Assembly (NCBI GenBank): GCA_033762735.1
Contig: JANRLJ010000134.1
Location: 1 to 64,000, forward strand
Direction: 5' to 3'
DNA length: 64,000 nucleotides
Source: JANRLJ01 sp033762735
GTDB taxonomy: Bacteria; Chloroflexota; Anaerolineae; Aggregatilineales; Phototrophicaceae
The notes beneath the pieces were generated by a model. That model was not told where the DNA came from. It was given only the letters and a program-made list of their open reading frames with translations, and did no database searches. This document shows positions 8,564-18,002 of the stretch, in pieces; positions within the stretch are counted from its first letter, which is position 1, and each line of letters begins with the position of its first letter. The position numbers were made by a program, and so were the translations under genes.

Positions 8564-9715
8564 TCAGAGGTCAGACGAAGATGGGCGTGGAAGATCAGCA
8601 GGTGTAACCGAACCAATCACCTTGCCGGTCGCCACGGAGTAAATCTGGCCTTCAGGGGTGAGGGCGAACTGAGTCCGGTCGCGGCGCTCGCGCAGCCACA
8701 TCACGAGCAGCAGAATCAGCCCCACAACAATAAAGGCGAAGCCCTGTACGCTGACTGGTGCACTGAACTGGTCAAAACCGGAAAGCAGCAGCCCGGTTGC
8801 GAGTCTGGCCTGAAAAACCCGTTCTTCCAGATTGCCAGAGGATGAGGTGAGAATGCTGGTGACGTTGTCTGCGATGCCCGCTCGCAGGAAAGGCAGCGGC
8901 AGCAGCGCGAAGATACCCACCAGAATCAGTGGAAGGCCAATCCACCGGGCAAAACCCTTAAATGAGCGCACCGTTAGTGTCACCACCAGCGCCAGCAGAC
9001 CTATTGGGCACAGATAGCCGAGGCTTAGTAGCTGGCCGAAGGCCTCAATCCCCAGTCGCACACTGACCAGCCCATCATCCTCAATCCCCGATAGATCGTT
9101 GAAATTGGTTTCAAACTGGTCGAGTACGCTGGCGAACCGCACGAATTCTGCCGAGAGCTGGGTGCGCAGCGCAGCCTCCGCGTCTTCGGGTGGGTTACAA
9201 ATCAGCAGAGTTGGGCTGGTTGCCTCCAGCCGAGCGAGTTCATCCTCGGTGCAGGCTGGCGCTGCTGCCAGAATTTGCGCGATGGCTTCCTGCCCCACCT
9301 CACCCCTGAGACGAGTGCTCACCTCGCTGAAATCAGCCGTCTCGGAGGCGGCTTCGTTATCCCCCTCAAGCTGGATAAAAAAGTTGTCAATCGCGGATTC
9401 GACCTGCGTTTGAAGCCACTCCGGCGGCACGAGGGCGGTTGTGATCTCGCGCCATGTGTCCTCTCCGATGGCAGTACGAATTGTATTGAGGTTGATGATA
9501 AGGTTTGGTACGTCGCTTTGCTGGTCGGCTTCCCGCACTAAGGCGGGAACGACAACAGGGACGATGTCGGGGTAAAGGTTCTGCCTGACCAGACCATTCT
9601 TGTACGTCTCTGCGGAGAAGGCAGCGCCAGAAGCGGCAACTGCCCAGATCCCGACGGGGAAAATCACGACAACCAGTAAGATGAGTATAGCGGCGATGAT
9701 GCGATTGATGACCAT
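8564..9715 (-). CDS. Conserved-type membrane protein of unknown function
   Basis: I do not recognise a family for this 383-residue protein. One membrane helix lies at residues 5-30. A soluble, acidic domain of about 190 residues follows (extracytoplasmic by topology), with three cysteines (A-P-A-C-T near residue 152, L-L-I-C-N, and later Y-L-C). Three more helices (about 233-255, 262-282 and 318-340) and a short charged cytoplasmic tail ending in G-K-V-I-G-S-V-T-P complete it. The layout, helix plus large loop plus helical bundle, recalls a sensor or scaffold membrane protein. It converges with the FtsB-like gene, leaving 2 bases between the stops, and lies 21 bases after ygfZ on the same strand, so it may be the last gene of that operon. 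Confidence 0.6.
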   Translation of the reverse strand: MVINRIIAAILILLVVVIFPVGIWAVAASGAAFSAETYKNGLVRQNLYPDIVPVVVPALVREADQQSDVPNLIINLNTIRTAIGEDTWREITTALVPPEWLQTQVESAIDNFFIQLEGDNEAASETADFSEVSTRLRGEVGQEAIAQILAAAPACTEDELARLEATSPTLLICNPPEDAEAALRTQLSAEFVRFASVLDQFETNFNDLSGIEDDGLVSVRLGIEAFGQLLSLGYLCPIGLLALVVTLTVRSFKGFARWIGLPLILVGIFALLPLPFLRAGIADNVTSILTSSSGNLEERVFQARLATGLLLSGFDQFSAPVSVQGFAFIVVGLILLLVMWLRERRDRTQFALTPEGQIYSVATGKVIGSVTPADLPRPSSSDL

Positions 9716-9736
9716 GTTGGCTGGCGTCCGGCAGCG

Positions 9737-10822
9737 CTATTCCTCATCCTCAAGCAAGGCGGCAGGTTGAACGCCGAGCAGGTCAACCACTTGCGCCTGT
9801 TGTCCATTCACATTCAGGATGACGCCCGGTTTTGCGAACCCTGTTCTGACAACAGCGATGGCGAACACTTCTCCATCTGGTGCTTCGACGGCGCTTGTGA
9901 CCATGCCCACGCGCTTATCATCACTCAACAGGTCGGCTCCGGCGTTTACAGGCTGCTTTAGCCCTAACCTGACGATGGTTCTGGCAAGGCGCTGGCGGCT
10001 TTCCATGCGGGCGATGATCTCCTGACCGGTGTAGCACCCCTTCTGAAAATTTACCTCGTCCCACAGGCCAATTTCCAGCGGAATGTACTCACTGCTGAGT
10101 TCACGTCCTATGCCAGGACGCCCGGCACGAATGCGCAAAACGTTGAAAACCAGCCCGCCAGAAGGCTTCAGACCGTAAGGCTGGCCCGCCTGCAATACTG
10201 CCGACCACAGAATTTCGGCCTGTTCCACCGGGCAGATCAGTGCCCAGTGCGCACCGTGATAGGGCTTGAGCCGGACGGCGAAAACCTCCACCACATCCTC
10301 AACGGTAAACCATAGGCCGTGCATCTCTGGATTCACATCTGACCCCGGATAGAGCACGTCCATAATGGCGTCCGCCTGTGGCCCGTGCAGCGCCAGTTGA
10401 TAGGTCTGGGCGGTCAGGTCAATGAGTGTGGCCTTATCGTTGAAAAAGATATTGCGGCGCAGATAGTCTGCCAGAGGTGCGCTCCGTCCGGGACCAGCCA
10501 TCAACAGAGCCGCTTCTTCACGCCAGTTGAAAACCTCAACACGATCAAGAAGGCGCGCGTTGGCATTGAGGAACAGCGTCGCTCTGCCCTCGCAGGGCTG
10601 CATGTTCAGCAGATCGTTGGTCGAGATGCGATGTGGCAGGTTAAAGCGATCTTCTCCGCGCAGTTCGATCCGGCCTTCATGGGAACGATCCAACAGCACC
10701 GCACTCTCCAGCGCCGCGCCATATTCCGCTGACAAATCGCCAAAATGCAGCGGAATGCCGTCATTAGCCAGAACTGCGCCCTGGGTTCGGTAAAGCGCCT
10801 GTAAGGAATCACGCGGGGTCAT
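9737..10822 (-). CDS. ygfZ: YgfZ/GcvT-family folate-binding protein
   Basis: This 361-residue protein has the GcvT/YgfZ fold and the diagnostic YgfZ motif K-G-C-Y-T-G-Q-E near residue 260. That motif contains the conserved cysteine absent from true glycine-cleavage T proteins. In E. coli, YgfZ uses tetrahydrofolate to support Fe-S enzymes such as MiaB. Downstream it carries the usual barrel (R-L-G-L onwards). Its start overlaps the end of the guanylate-kinase-like gene by 14 bases, indicating coupling. The presence of many Fe-S enzymes in the window (xanthine dehydrogenase, CDGSH protein) fits an Fe-S maintenance role, but that link is inference. Confidence 0.88.
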   Translation of the reverse strand: MTPRDSLQALYRTQGAVLANDGIPLHFGDLSAEYGAALESAVLLDRSHEGRIELRGEDRFNLPHRISTNDLLNMQPCEGRATLFLNANARLLDRVEVFNWREEAALLMAGPGRSAPLADYLRRNIFFNDKATLIDLTAQTYQLALHGPQADAIMDVLYPGSDVNPEMHGLWFTVEDVVEVFAVRLKPYHGAHWALICPVEQAEILWSAVLQAGQPYGLKPSGGLVFNVLRIRAGRPGIGRELSSEYIPLEIGLWDEVNFQKGCYTGQEIIARMESRQRLARTIVRLGLKQPVNAGADLLSDDKRVGMVTSAVEAPDGEVFAIAVVRTGFAKPGVILNVNGQQAQVVDLLGVQPAALLEDEE

Positions 10823-11753
10823 GAGAGAGTGCCATCCATGCCAGCCCTTCGGGTGCGGTGAGACGTTCCGGCAGGCGATAGAGAAAATGATACGTCAGTG
10901 AGTACGTCTGCTCATCGGAGTCGAACTCAATCTCAACCGGATTTGAGCCGTCCAGCGTGGCATAATCCAGGGCGTCTTCTGAGGGCAGGATGCCGAAGGT
11001 GTTCTGAATCAGCCGTAACGCCGCTGTCTGTGGCATTTCCCGCTCGCGCAGCAGCACTTCCAGTGGCAGCGACGCGGCAAAGTCGTTATTGGTACGACGC
11101 AGGATTTCGGAGCTGTGCGTTGGTGTCAGCGAGACACGGAAAACAGGTTTTGCTGACGCACTCGTGCGGGTGATCCTGTTCTGTTCGGCAGAGACAATGT
11201 CGTACAGTTCTTCGGTCGCCTGGTCAAGCTGGTCATTGACGATGAAGTAATCGCAGGTGGGGGCATAGGTCATTTCCATTTCGGCCCGTTTCATGCGGTC
11301 GCGAATCATATCCTGATTCTCGTTACGCTCACGCATGTGATCGATGAGGCGCTGCATGGCGGTCGGCGCGACAAAAATCAGGACGGCGTTTTCTGGATAG
11401 GCATTACGCAGGATCGTTGCCCCGTAAACCTCAATGTCGGCGATCAGATCGACACGAGCCTGAATGGCAGCTTCAATGGCACTGCGCGGCATTCCATAAA
11501 ATTGGCCGGGGCGCACTTCCTGATATTCGAGCAGGGATTTGGTGTCAATGAGGTGTTGGAATTCCTCGCCCGTGACAAAAAGATGTTCCCGCCCCTGCTG
11601 CTCATTGGGGCGCATTGGACGTGTGGTGGCGGTAGGGAGCTGGGAAAGGTTCTCGATTCGGCCAAGCACTCGGTTCATCAGCGTATTTTTGCCAACGCCT
11701 CCCGGACCAACGAGAGCGAACAGCAATCCGAGGTGTTCTCTTGGGACGCCCAA
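10809..11753 (-). CDS. Guanylate-kinase-like protein with C-terminal extension
   Basis: From TTG at 11753 the protein has 314 residues. The P-loop G-P-G-G-V-G-K-N-T lies at about 16-24. A T-R-P-M-R-P-N-E-Q-Q-G segment and Y-G-M-P match GMP-binding elements of guanylate kinase, and the lid-like R-N-E-N-Q-D-M-I-R-D-R follows. Guanylate kinases end near 200 residues; here about 120 extra residues of unknown fold follow. The frame stays open to an ATG at 11891, but that would place the N-terminus inside the terminator hairpin of the upstream gene. TTG 11753 has AAGGA 8 bases before it and is preferred. It could phosphorylate GMP or be a diverged kinase; a P-loop Asn replaces the usual Gly/Ser. 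Confidence 0.75.
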   Translation of the reverse strand: MGVPREHLGLLFALVGPGGVGKNTLMNRVLGRIENLSQLPTATTRPMRPNEQQGREHLFVTGEEFQHLIDTKSLLEYQEVRPGQFYGMPRSAIEAAIQARVDLIADIEVYGATILRNAYPENAVLIFVAPTAMQRLIDHMRERNENQDMIRDRMKRAEMEMTYAPTCDYFIVNDQLDQATEELYDIVSAEQNRITRTSASAKPVFRVSLTPTHSSEILRRTNNDFAASLPLEVLLREREMPQTAALRLIQNTFGILPSEDALDYATLDGSNPVEIEFDSDEQTYSLTYHFLYRLPERLTAPEGLAWMALSHDPA

Positions 11754-11851
11754 GGTCAAAATCCTTTGACTGTAGATGGAACGTTCTAACCAGTGTAGCA
11801 GGTGTCCGTCAGGGGCGCTATAGGGTTTCGGTGAAGAAATTCTATGAAGAA

Positions 11852-11888
11852 AACAGAAGGGCGTGGCGCAAACCACGCCCCTGCTGTT
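11852..11888 (-). terminator. Terminator of the giant prepilin-like gene
   Basis: An 8-bp GC-rich stem (11859-11866 with 11873-11880) is extended by AACAG/CTGTT. Read on the minus strand it is followed by a T-rich run. It lies 11 bases after the stop of the giant gene. Confidence 0.7.
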
Positions 11889-11898
11889 CAAAATCGGG

Positions 11899-14800
11899 TT
11901 AGTTCACGTCGAACAACTGAATGTCCGCGATCCACCAGCTTACGAACCACTGGTTGGGATTCCAGTTGGTGTTGTTGCCGTTTGGTGGCGGCAGGGCACA
12001 GCCATTGCCGTCGCGGCTCAGGCAGTCCGTACCACTGTGGTCAAGCCGGAAGCGAATCATGATCTGCTGCCCGGCGTAGCGCGTCAGGTTATGACGGCGC
12101 TCCTGCCAGGCTGTACTTGGGTTCGCTGTATTCTGCGGTGCATTAGTGCCGTTGAACCCCGCTCCCTGGAACCCGGTATCGAAGCCCAGCGCATCCGTAA
12201 AGCCATCCGTTCGCCAGGTGAACCCGCCGTCGGTGGAGACTTCAAAGCGTGCCTGTCCTTCGACCTCATAATAGTTGCGGTACGAGATAACCGGGTTGGT
12301 TGTGTCCCGCAGATCGAGTGTTCCATCCAGCATGAGCGACGAGTTGGCGCGTGGAATGGCGGGAATATCCGGGAAGGCGGGACCAGCACCCTGTTTCGGG
12401 CTGTCGGTGAAGGAGAAATTGCTGCCACCGACCGTCAGAATGAGCACTGCATCCGAACCGCCATCGTACCATTCCAGCGTGAAGCGGTAGCGCTTGCCAT
12501 TCACCAGCGGAACGCTGCTCATATCAATGGCACGGCTGTGATCCGTCCAGTTATAGATCATGTTCCATTCCTGCAGATCGTTGTTGGTGATTGGCGCTTC
12601 AATTGCGGCTGTTCTCGGATTGGCGTCGATCACGTTACCCGCACCGTCGATTTCCTCGTACTTCATACGAACACCATCGTCCGACACGGTGATGTAGCTG
12701 TAATCTCCCGCGATGGTTCCTGGTGAACCGATCACAGGCGTATCCAGCACCCAGCGACCGGCGAAGCGGTCGGTATTGATGATCCCCGGACGCGGTGAGT
12801 TACGGCGGATATCGTAATTGATGTCCACCACAGTACGGGTCGCGTCGGAGGTGGTTGCGCCGCGTCGCCCATCCAGGAATGTGTCCGCCTGCGTAGCCCC
12901 AAACGGGTTCGGGCCGTTCCAGAAGAACTCTCGCCAAACGCCGAGTGCTGTCGGTGCGCCACCAGAACCGTAATACACCTCAGGATCAAGACCCCACGAG
13001 CCTTCGGGAATCCAGTTGTTCAGGTTGCGGGCATTGTCGAAGAAGCCGCGCGAGTTAATCGGTGCCTGACCGACGAGCGGCCCGTCGCGTCTCGGCTGGA
13101 TGCTCACCTGATCGATGTACCAGCCATCGCGGTTGGTTGCGCCGTCCAGTGCATCCATCACGAAGCGGATGCGGATACGACGTCCGGGCGTGGCGCCCGC
13201 AGCGGCAAAGGAGGACAGATCGACCTGCTGGCGTGTCCACGCCCAGTTATTGGTGCGGCTGGTCGAGCTGCTCCCCGATGCAATGTTAAAGGGGGTGTTC
13301 GTCCATTCGCTCCAGCCGCGATAGTGCTCGTAACACTGCTCAAGCTGGGTGCTGCGGCACCAGTTGTTCATCTGCGTGATGATCTGCGCGTCCGTCTGCT
13401 GGAGTTCGCTGCTGATCTGCACCACGATACGGTCGCTTTGCCCAATGTCGTAGCGCGTCCAGAAGTACAGTGTAGGCTCATCCTCGACGCGGGTCGCCCG
13501 CAGGTCGAAGGTAGGCAGAAGTTCGAGCACCGAGAAGGAGTCGTGCGGCGTCACTGCAAGCTGCTCTACTGGCGGAATTGCCAGCGGGTAGGTATAGGTG
13601 CGGTTCGGCTCATTCACGATTGGCGTTGTCGGTGCCGCAATCTGGCGACCACTCGGGATACCTGCCACGCTGTCATGCAGGCCAAAGATACCGTTGGACT
13701 GTTCCCAGTTCACCACGTTCCAGGTGCCGTTGAGCATCCAGTTCGCGCCGCGTCCGGTGTCGGGGCCATCAAGGTCTTCCGTGTAGATGCTGCCGCTGCC
13801 GGGCAGAAGCGTACCACCGCCGATATCACGGTTCTCGCCCTGGTTCCACAGACGGTAGCTGACCTCAGAGAACTCATTAATGTTGATATGGTCGATGTAA
13901 ATGCCGTCGTCCAGCGTGTTGTCGTTGGCGCTGTTGAGGCGGAAGCGGAACACAACATCGTCATCGACTCGGCTGACAGGATCGGTAAAGGTACGGGTGA
14001 TCGGTCGCAGGTCAATGTAGACGAATTCCCACGCGACGTTGCGACTGAAGCGGCCATCACTGACAGCGCGTGTGGTGGTCATCTGGAAGGTATAGGCCCA
14101 CAGCGGTTTCCACTGGGTATCGTTCTCACCTGCCTTGCGCCACTCCACGAAGAAGTTTTCGTTGGAGTTGAGGATGCGCCGATGCCAGAAGGTCATCACC
14201 GGGTTCACCGCCGCCGTTGTGCGTGTATTCCCGCCTGCCGGGTTGCGGTTGGTCAGCAGCAGATTTTCGGGCGTATCATTGTTGAAGTCGATGGCCCAGG
14301 CGGTGCGCATCAGTGAGTTGGCGTTGTTCTGATAGGTAGCCGGGGTGCCATCCGGGTTGGTGCCGGGGCTGTCGGTAAAGCTGTGCTGCTGATCGGGGTC
14401 GAGCGCATCCGGCCAGAAGGAATCGGCAGTGCGTGCCCAGTTGCCGCTGACCAGCCAGTTGCCGATACCGACTTCCGCGCCGTCAAAGAACGGATAATCC
14501 AGGAACAGCGGGCGACCGATACGCTCCAGGTAGATGTTGTCGATGAACCACCCGTCGCTAAGCACCGCATCCGACCGCACCAGCAGCGCAAAACGCAGGC
14601 GGAAGCGCGGCACCGGGATGCCGGAAAGATTGATTTCCTTCTTTTCCATCGCGGGACGGTTGAAGGCCAGCGTGTTATCGGTGGCGACGATACGCCCGGC
14701 TGGAACGGGTGCCAGCGGATCAGGGTCGGGCACGGCCTGCCAGACCGCCGGGCCGACGCCATAGGGGGTCGTCGAGTACTGCACTTCAAGCCCGGTATAG

Positions 14801-16872
14801 CGTCCGATGTTGTAGGCGTGATAGAACGACAGCATCGCCTGGCCGGAATCGCCTTCACGGTCGGGCGTGGTGCCGCTTACGTCAATCAGGCCGTTGAACT
14901 CGATGTAGTGGGTGCGAACGGTATCGGCAGCCGTGAACGGTGCGGTATTGTAGGGCGGTGCCAGCGGGTAGGCTGGCGACTCGCTGAAGCGCGTGTAGTT
15001 GGTGCCGGGGCTTTGCTCCCACGACTGGTTGGTGCCGCCAGGGGTTCCCGCCACGTTGACGCCCGTCAGACGCCAGCCAACACTGGTGATAAAGTCCTGC
15101 GCCTGCTCGGCATTATTCGTGTTGAAGTCCCAGAAGCTGTTGGGCTGACCGGGGGCGTAGACGTAGGTGTTGGCGTTGGGCGACCCGGTGCCGGAACCAA
15201 TGGTGAAGGTGCGCGCGGGCACTGACTGTTTAATCTCGATATCGTCAATGTACCAGCGGCGGACATTGTTACCATTCTGGTTCTGCATGACAAAACGGAA
15301 TGTCACCCGTTTATTGGTGAAGTCCACCCCGTTGACGTTGTTGAGGCTGACGACGTTGCGCGTCCAGTTGTAGTTCGCGCCAGCACTGGCACGCAGGTTC
15401 ACCCGCTGCCATTGCAGCGCTGTGCGATCCACACTCAAGGCCGGATTATCGCGATATTCGGCGATTTCAAGCCAGGCGCTCTGCGTGTTGTTACCTGCGC
15501 CCTGCAAATCCCATACATCCCAGTACGTGAATTCCCAGTTGCCCGCAGGCACCTGAACGTAACCGCGATATTCCAGATGGCAGCGCATGTTGAGCGGGAA
15601 GCCGCCTGTGGCCGGGTCACCGCCGCGATATTCTTCCCACATCCACTGAGAAGTTTCGGATTGCAGCGAGTCGCGGATGTCACCGACATTCTGGCGGCGT
15701 CCCCAGTTACAATCGGGGGTGCCAGCAGTGGGGTTGCCGCCCGCGATACGTGTATCGTCCGGGTTCGGAGCACGACCATAGGTGAGGGAAATATTGGCAG
15801 GCCCGGTGCCTTCGAAGTATTCCACCACCAGCCTTATCTGCTGCTGGTTCAGCGTACCGACCGGGATGTTGCGAACGACGGTCACGCTGCCGCCACCGGG
15901 GTTCCAGTCATCAACCACCAGACAGTTGGCATCCGGTTCCTGACGAACAACAGGCGCGGCAGGCGCACCAGCGGGAGCCCCCGTGCTTTGCTGAGCACCA
16001 GTGCAGCCAGGGCGGACGATGTAGAAGCGCACACCATCGTCATAGGTCAGATTGAAGGCAATCGGGATATTGGTTCCCGGCGTAAGGCCTGTTCCAGTCG
16101 TGGGCGACGGGTCAATCCAGATCGGTTTGGTGTAGCGCACCGAGAAGTTCTGGTAGTTGTTGGCGGCCTGTTCCGGCCCACCCGGCCAGAAGTTGAACGG
16201 GCCGCGCTCGCCCCAGTTGAAGTCCAGCAGACCGCGTGGCGCATTGGGCATCAGGCGGTTGCACTGCTGCACAACCTCACCCGTTAGGCTGGTGTTGGCG
16301 AAATAATCCCCGCACCAATCGTCTGTGCCCAGGAAGAAGCCCGAATTGACGCGCCAGCGTTCCGGGTCAGCGACCGTGTTTGGATAAGGATTCGCCTCAT
16401 CCTTAAACGGCGCAACACTGCTCACGTCCAGCGGTGTGGGCGACGGCGTTGGGGTAGGGGAGGGCTGCCGGGTGTTAGTCGGTGTCACCGGTGACGGCGT
16501 CGGCGATGGCCCCGGTGTGGGGGAATTGGTGGCGGGCGGCGGGGTACGGGTGGGCAGGGCGTTTTCCGCCGGGGGGTTGGCCGCCACATACGTCACCGTC
16601 AGCCAGAATTCCTCTGGCCCGCCGATCTCTCCGGGGTTCGGGGGTGCCCCAACGACGTTAAAGACCGTGTTTCTGAAAACGTTGCCGATGACCGGCCCCG
16701 TCGCTGCCAGCGCGACCCCGAACGCGACGGCAATCAGCGCGAGGATCAGCGCGTACTCAATGAGCGCCTGACCTCGGCTTCTGTCTTGCGAAGGTGACTC
16801 GATAAATTCTTGCATAGTTCTCAACCTTTGATCGGCTGGTGCGAACATTGACGAATCATTATTTTGACGCAT
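11899..16872 (-). CDS. Giant Flp/Tad-prepilin-like protein with PA14 and repeated beta-sandwich ectodomains
   Basis: The protein has 1,657 residues. Near the N-terminus, R-S-R-G34 then Q-A-L-I-E-Y matches the class IVb prepilin cleavage site (Gly, then Glu at +5 and Tyr at +6), followed by a hydrophobic helix to about residue 65. A Thr/Pro/Ser linker occupies about 104-148. A PA14-like domain follows (N-F-S-V-R-Y-T, then Y-D-D-G-V-R-F-Y-I-V). After it come about five MAM/jelly-roll-like units, each closing in W-Y-I-D-D-I, W-F-I-D-N-I, Y-I-D-H-I, W-Y-I-D-Q-V or W-W-I-A-D-I. A second PA14-like unit (V-S-D-D-G-V-R-M-K-Y) lies before the last. Flp pilins are normally 50-100 residues. It has its own RBS (GAGAGG, 8 bases from ATG) and terminator. 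An adhesin displayed by a Tad-type system is my inference. Confidence 0.8.
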   Translation of the reverse strand: MRQNNDSSMFAPADQRLRTMQEFIESPSQDRSRGQALIEYALILALIAVAFGVALAATGPVIGNVFRNTVFNVVGAPPNPGEIGGPEEFWLTVTYVAANPPAENALPTRTPPPATNSPTPGPSPTPSPVTPTNTRQPSPTPTPSPTPLDVSSVAPFKDEANPYPNTVADPERWRVNSGFFLGTDDWCGDYFANTSLTGEVVQQCNRLMPNAPRGLLDFNWGERGPFNFWPGGPEQAANNYQNFSVRYTKPIWIDPSPTTGTGLTPGTNIPIAFNLTYDDGVRFYIVRPGCTGAQQSTGAPAGAPAAPVVRQEPDANCLVVDDWNPGGGSVTVVRNIPVGTLNQQQIRLVVEYFEGTGPANISLTYGRAPNPDDTRIAGGNPTAGTPDCNWGRRQNVGDIRDSLQSETSQWMWEEYRGGDPATGGFPLNMRCHLEYRGYVQVPAGNWEFTYWDVWDLQGAGNNTQSAWLEIAEYRDNPALSVDRTALQWQRVNLRASAGANYNWTRNVVSLNNVNGVDFTNKRVTFRFVMQNQNGNNVRRWYIDDIEIKQSVPARTFTIGSGTGSPNANTYVYAPGQPNSFWDFNTNNAEQAQDFITSVGWRLTGVNVAGTPGGTNQSWEQSPGTNYTRFSESPAYPLAPPYNTAPFTAADTVRTHYIEFNGLIDVSGTTPDREGDSGQAMLSFYHAYNIGRYTGLEVQYSTTPYGVGPAVWQAVPDPDPLAPVPAGRIVATDNTLAFNRPAMEKKEINLSGIPVPRFRLRFALLVRSDAVLSDGWFIDNIYLERIGRPLFLDYPFFDGAEVGIGNWLVSGNWARTADSFWPDALDPDQQHSFTDSPGTNPDGTPATYQNNANSLMRTAWAIDFNNDTPENLLLTNRNPAGGNTRTTAAVNPVMTFWHRRILNSNENFFVEWRKAGENDTQWKPLWAYTFQMTTTRAVSDGRFSRNVAWEFVYIDLRPITRTFTDPVSRVDDDVVFRFRLNSANDNTLDDGIYIDHININEFSEVSYRLWNQGENRDIGGGTLLPGSGSIYTEDLDGPDTGRGANWMLNGTWNVVNWEQSNGIFGLHDSVAGIPSGRQIAAPTTPIVNEPNRTYTYPLAIPPVEQLAVTPHDSFSVLELLPTFDLRATRVEDEPTLYFWTRYDIGQSDRIVVQISSELQQTDAQIITQMNNWCRSTQLEQCYEHYRGWSEWTNTPFNIASGSSSTSRTNNWAWTRQQVDLSSFAAAGATPGRRIRIRFVMDALDGATNRDGWYIDQVSIQPRRDGPLVGQAPINSRGFFDNARNLNNWIPEGSWGLDPEVYYGSGGAPTALGVWREFFWNGPNPFGATQADTFLDGRRGATTSDATRTVVDINYDIRRNSPRPGIINTDRFAGRWVLDTPVIGSPGTIAGDYSYITVSDDGVRMKYEEIDGAGNVIDANPRTAAIEAPITNNDLQEWNMIYNWTDHSRAIDMSSVPLVNGKRYRFTLEWYDGGSDAVLILTVGGSNFSFTDSPKQGAGPAFPDIPAIPRANSSLMLDGTLDLRDTTNPVISYRNYYEVEGQARFEVSTDGGFTWRTDGFTDALGFDTGFQGAGFNGTNAPQNTANPSTAWQERRHNLTRYAGQQIMIRFRLDHSGTDCLSRDGNGCALPPPNGNNTNWNPNQWFVSWWIADIQLFDVN

Positions 16873-16922
16873 GGTTATCCCTCTCTATGTTACCTGATTA
16901 TCACGCCTTTGCGTGGTGAATT

Positions 16923-16965
16923 TTGTTCAAGCGTTGTTCAAATCCGTTTACAAATAAATCGGATT
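16923..16965. promoter_or_regulatory. Direct and inverted repeats in the divergent intergenic region
   Basis: TTGTTCAA occurs at 16923-16930 and again at 16934-16941, one helical turn apart. An inverted pair AATCCG (16941-16946) and CGGATT (16960-16965) follows. They lie between the divergent prepilin-like gene and folD, about 50-95 bases upstream of the former. They look like operator sites; no regulator is identified. Confidence 0.35.
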
Positions 16966-17080
16966 AAGTTTGAACTCGCATTCAACCTGGCCGTGTGCTA
17001 TCCTCGCACCCATCGAAAGGGCTTGATTTCCACAAAAAATGCGAACCCCTTTGCTTGAATTAGAATAAAGAGGTCGTTCG

Positions 17081-17971
17081 ATGACTGCCAGTTTGATTGA
17101 TGGGCGTGTGGTGGCGGAGCGGATGCGCGGGCAGATCGCCGAAGAAGTGAGCCGCTTCACCGCCCAGTATGGCTATCCACCAGGGTTGGGCGTCGTGCTG
17201 GTTGGCGATGACGCGGCTTCTGAGATGTACGTGCGCATGAAGCGCCGCGCCTGTGAAACTGCCGGGATGCACTCTGCGGCGCATATTCTGCCCGCAAGTG
17301 CGACACAGGACGAAGTCGAAGCGGCGGTGCGGTCGCTCAACGACGATCCGCGTATTCATGGGATTCTGGTGCAGCTTCCCATGCCGAAGCATATTGATGA
17401 AGACCGGGTGTTGAGTCTGGTCAGCCTGGAAAAGGATGTGGACGGTTTTCATCCGATCAACGTTGGCCTGCTGGCGCAAAAAGGGCGTGAGCCGTATTTC
17501 ACACCAGCGACACCTACCGGCTGTATGGTGCTGATTCAGGAAGCTGGCCTCGACCTGCGTGGCGCGAATGCTGTGGTGCTGGGGCGGAGTAATATCGTCG
17601 GACTGCCGCTTGCGCTGATGCTGATGAAGGCGGACGCGACCGTGACCGTCTGCCACAGCCGCACTCGCAATATTGAGGAGATCGTGCGCGGCGCGGATGT
17701 GCTGATTGCAGCCATTGGCAAACCCAACTACGTCAAAGGCGACTGGCTCAAGCCTGGCGTGATCGTCATTGATGTAGGCACGAATAAAATTGATGACCCA
17801 GCGGCGGAAAAAGGTTATCGCTATGTCGGTGACGTGGAGTTCGATAGTGCGTTGGAAGTCGCAGGGGCGATCACGGTTGTGCCCGGCGGCGTCGGCCCTA
17901 TGACCATCACCATGCTGATGCAGAACACGCTCAAGGCCGCCTGGAAGCTGGCCGAGCGCCAACTGGCCTGA
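17081..17971 (+). CDS. folD: Bifunctional methylenetetrahydrofolate dehydrogenase/cyclohydrolase FolD
   Basis: This 296-residue cytosolic enzyme interconverts methylene-, methenyl- and formyl-tetrahydrofolate, using NADP. Catalytic residues are in place: Y50-V-R-M-K54, Q98 in I-L-V-Q-L-P, and D121 in K-D-V-D-G-F-H-P. The nucleotide-binding segment V-V-L-G-R-S-N-I-V-G and the closing P-G-G-V-G-P-M-T motif are intact. Length is normal for FolD. The start at 17081 is preceded by AGAGG. It supplies one-carbon units for purine synthesis. The downstream membrane gene follows by 31 bases and may share the transcript. Confidence 0.97.
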   Translation: MTASLIDGRVVAERMRGQIAEEVSRFTAQYGYPPGLGVVLVGDDAASEMYVRMKRRACETAGMHSAAHILPASATQDEVEAAVRSLNDDPRIHGILVQLPMPKHIDEDRVLSLVSLEKDVDGFHPINVGLLAQKGREPYFTPATPTGCMVLIQEAGLDLRGANAVVLGRSNIVGLPLALMLMKADATVTVCHSRTRNIEEIVRGADVLIAAIGKPNYVKGDWLKPGVIVIDVGTNKIDDPAAEKGYRYVGDVEFDSALEVAGAITVVPGGVGPMTITMLMQNTLKAAWKLAERQLA

Positions 17972-18002
17972 TTGCCCATCCCTCACACGAAAGCAGGTTG
18001 CG

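Noticed and set aside
11754..11891. Upstream extension of the guanylate-kinase-like gene to ATG 11891
   Set aside because: It translates the terminator hairpin of the preceding gene; TTG 11753 has a good RBS.
13324..14316. Long plus-strand open frame inside the giant minus-strand gene
   Set aside because: It is antisense to well-supported beta-sandwich repeats and its product has no domain-like features; GC-rich codon bias explains it.
16430..16545. Apparent microsatellite of short repeats
   Set aside because: It encodes the Thr/Pro/Ser linker of the giant protein and varies at codon level; not a separate repeat element.
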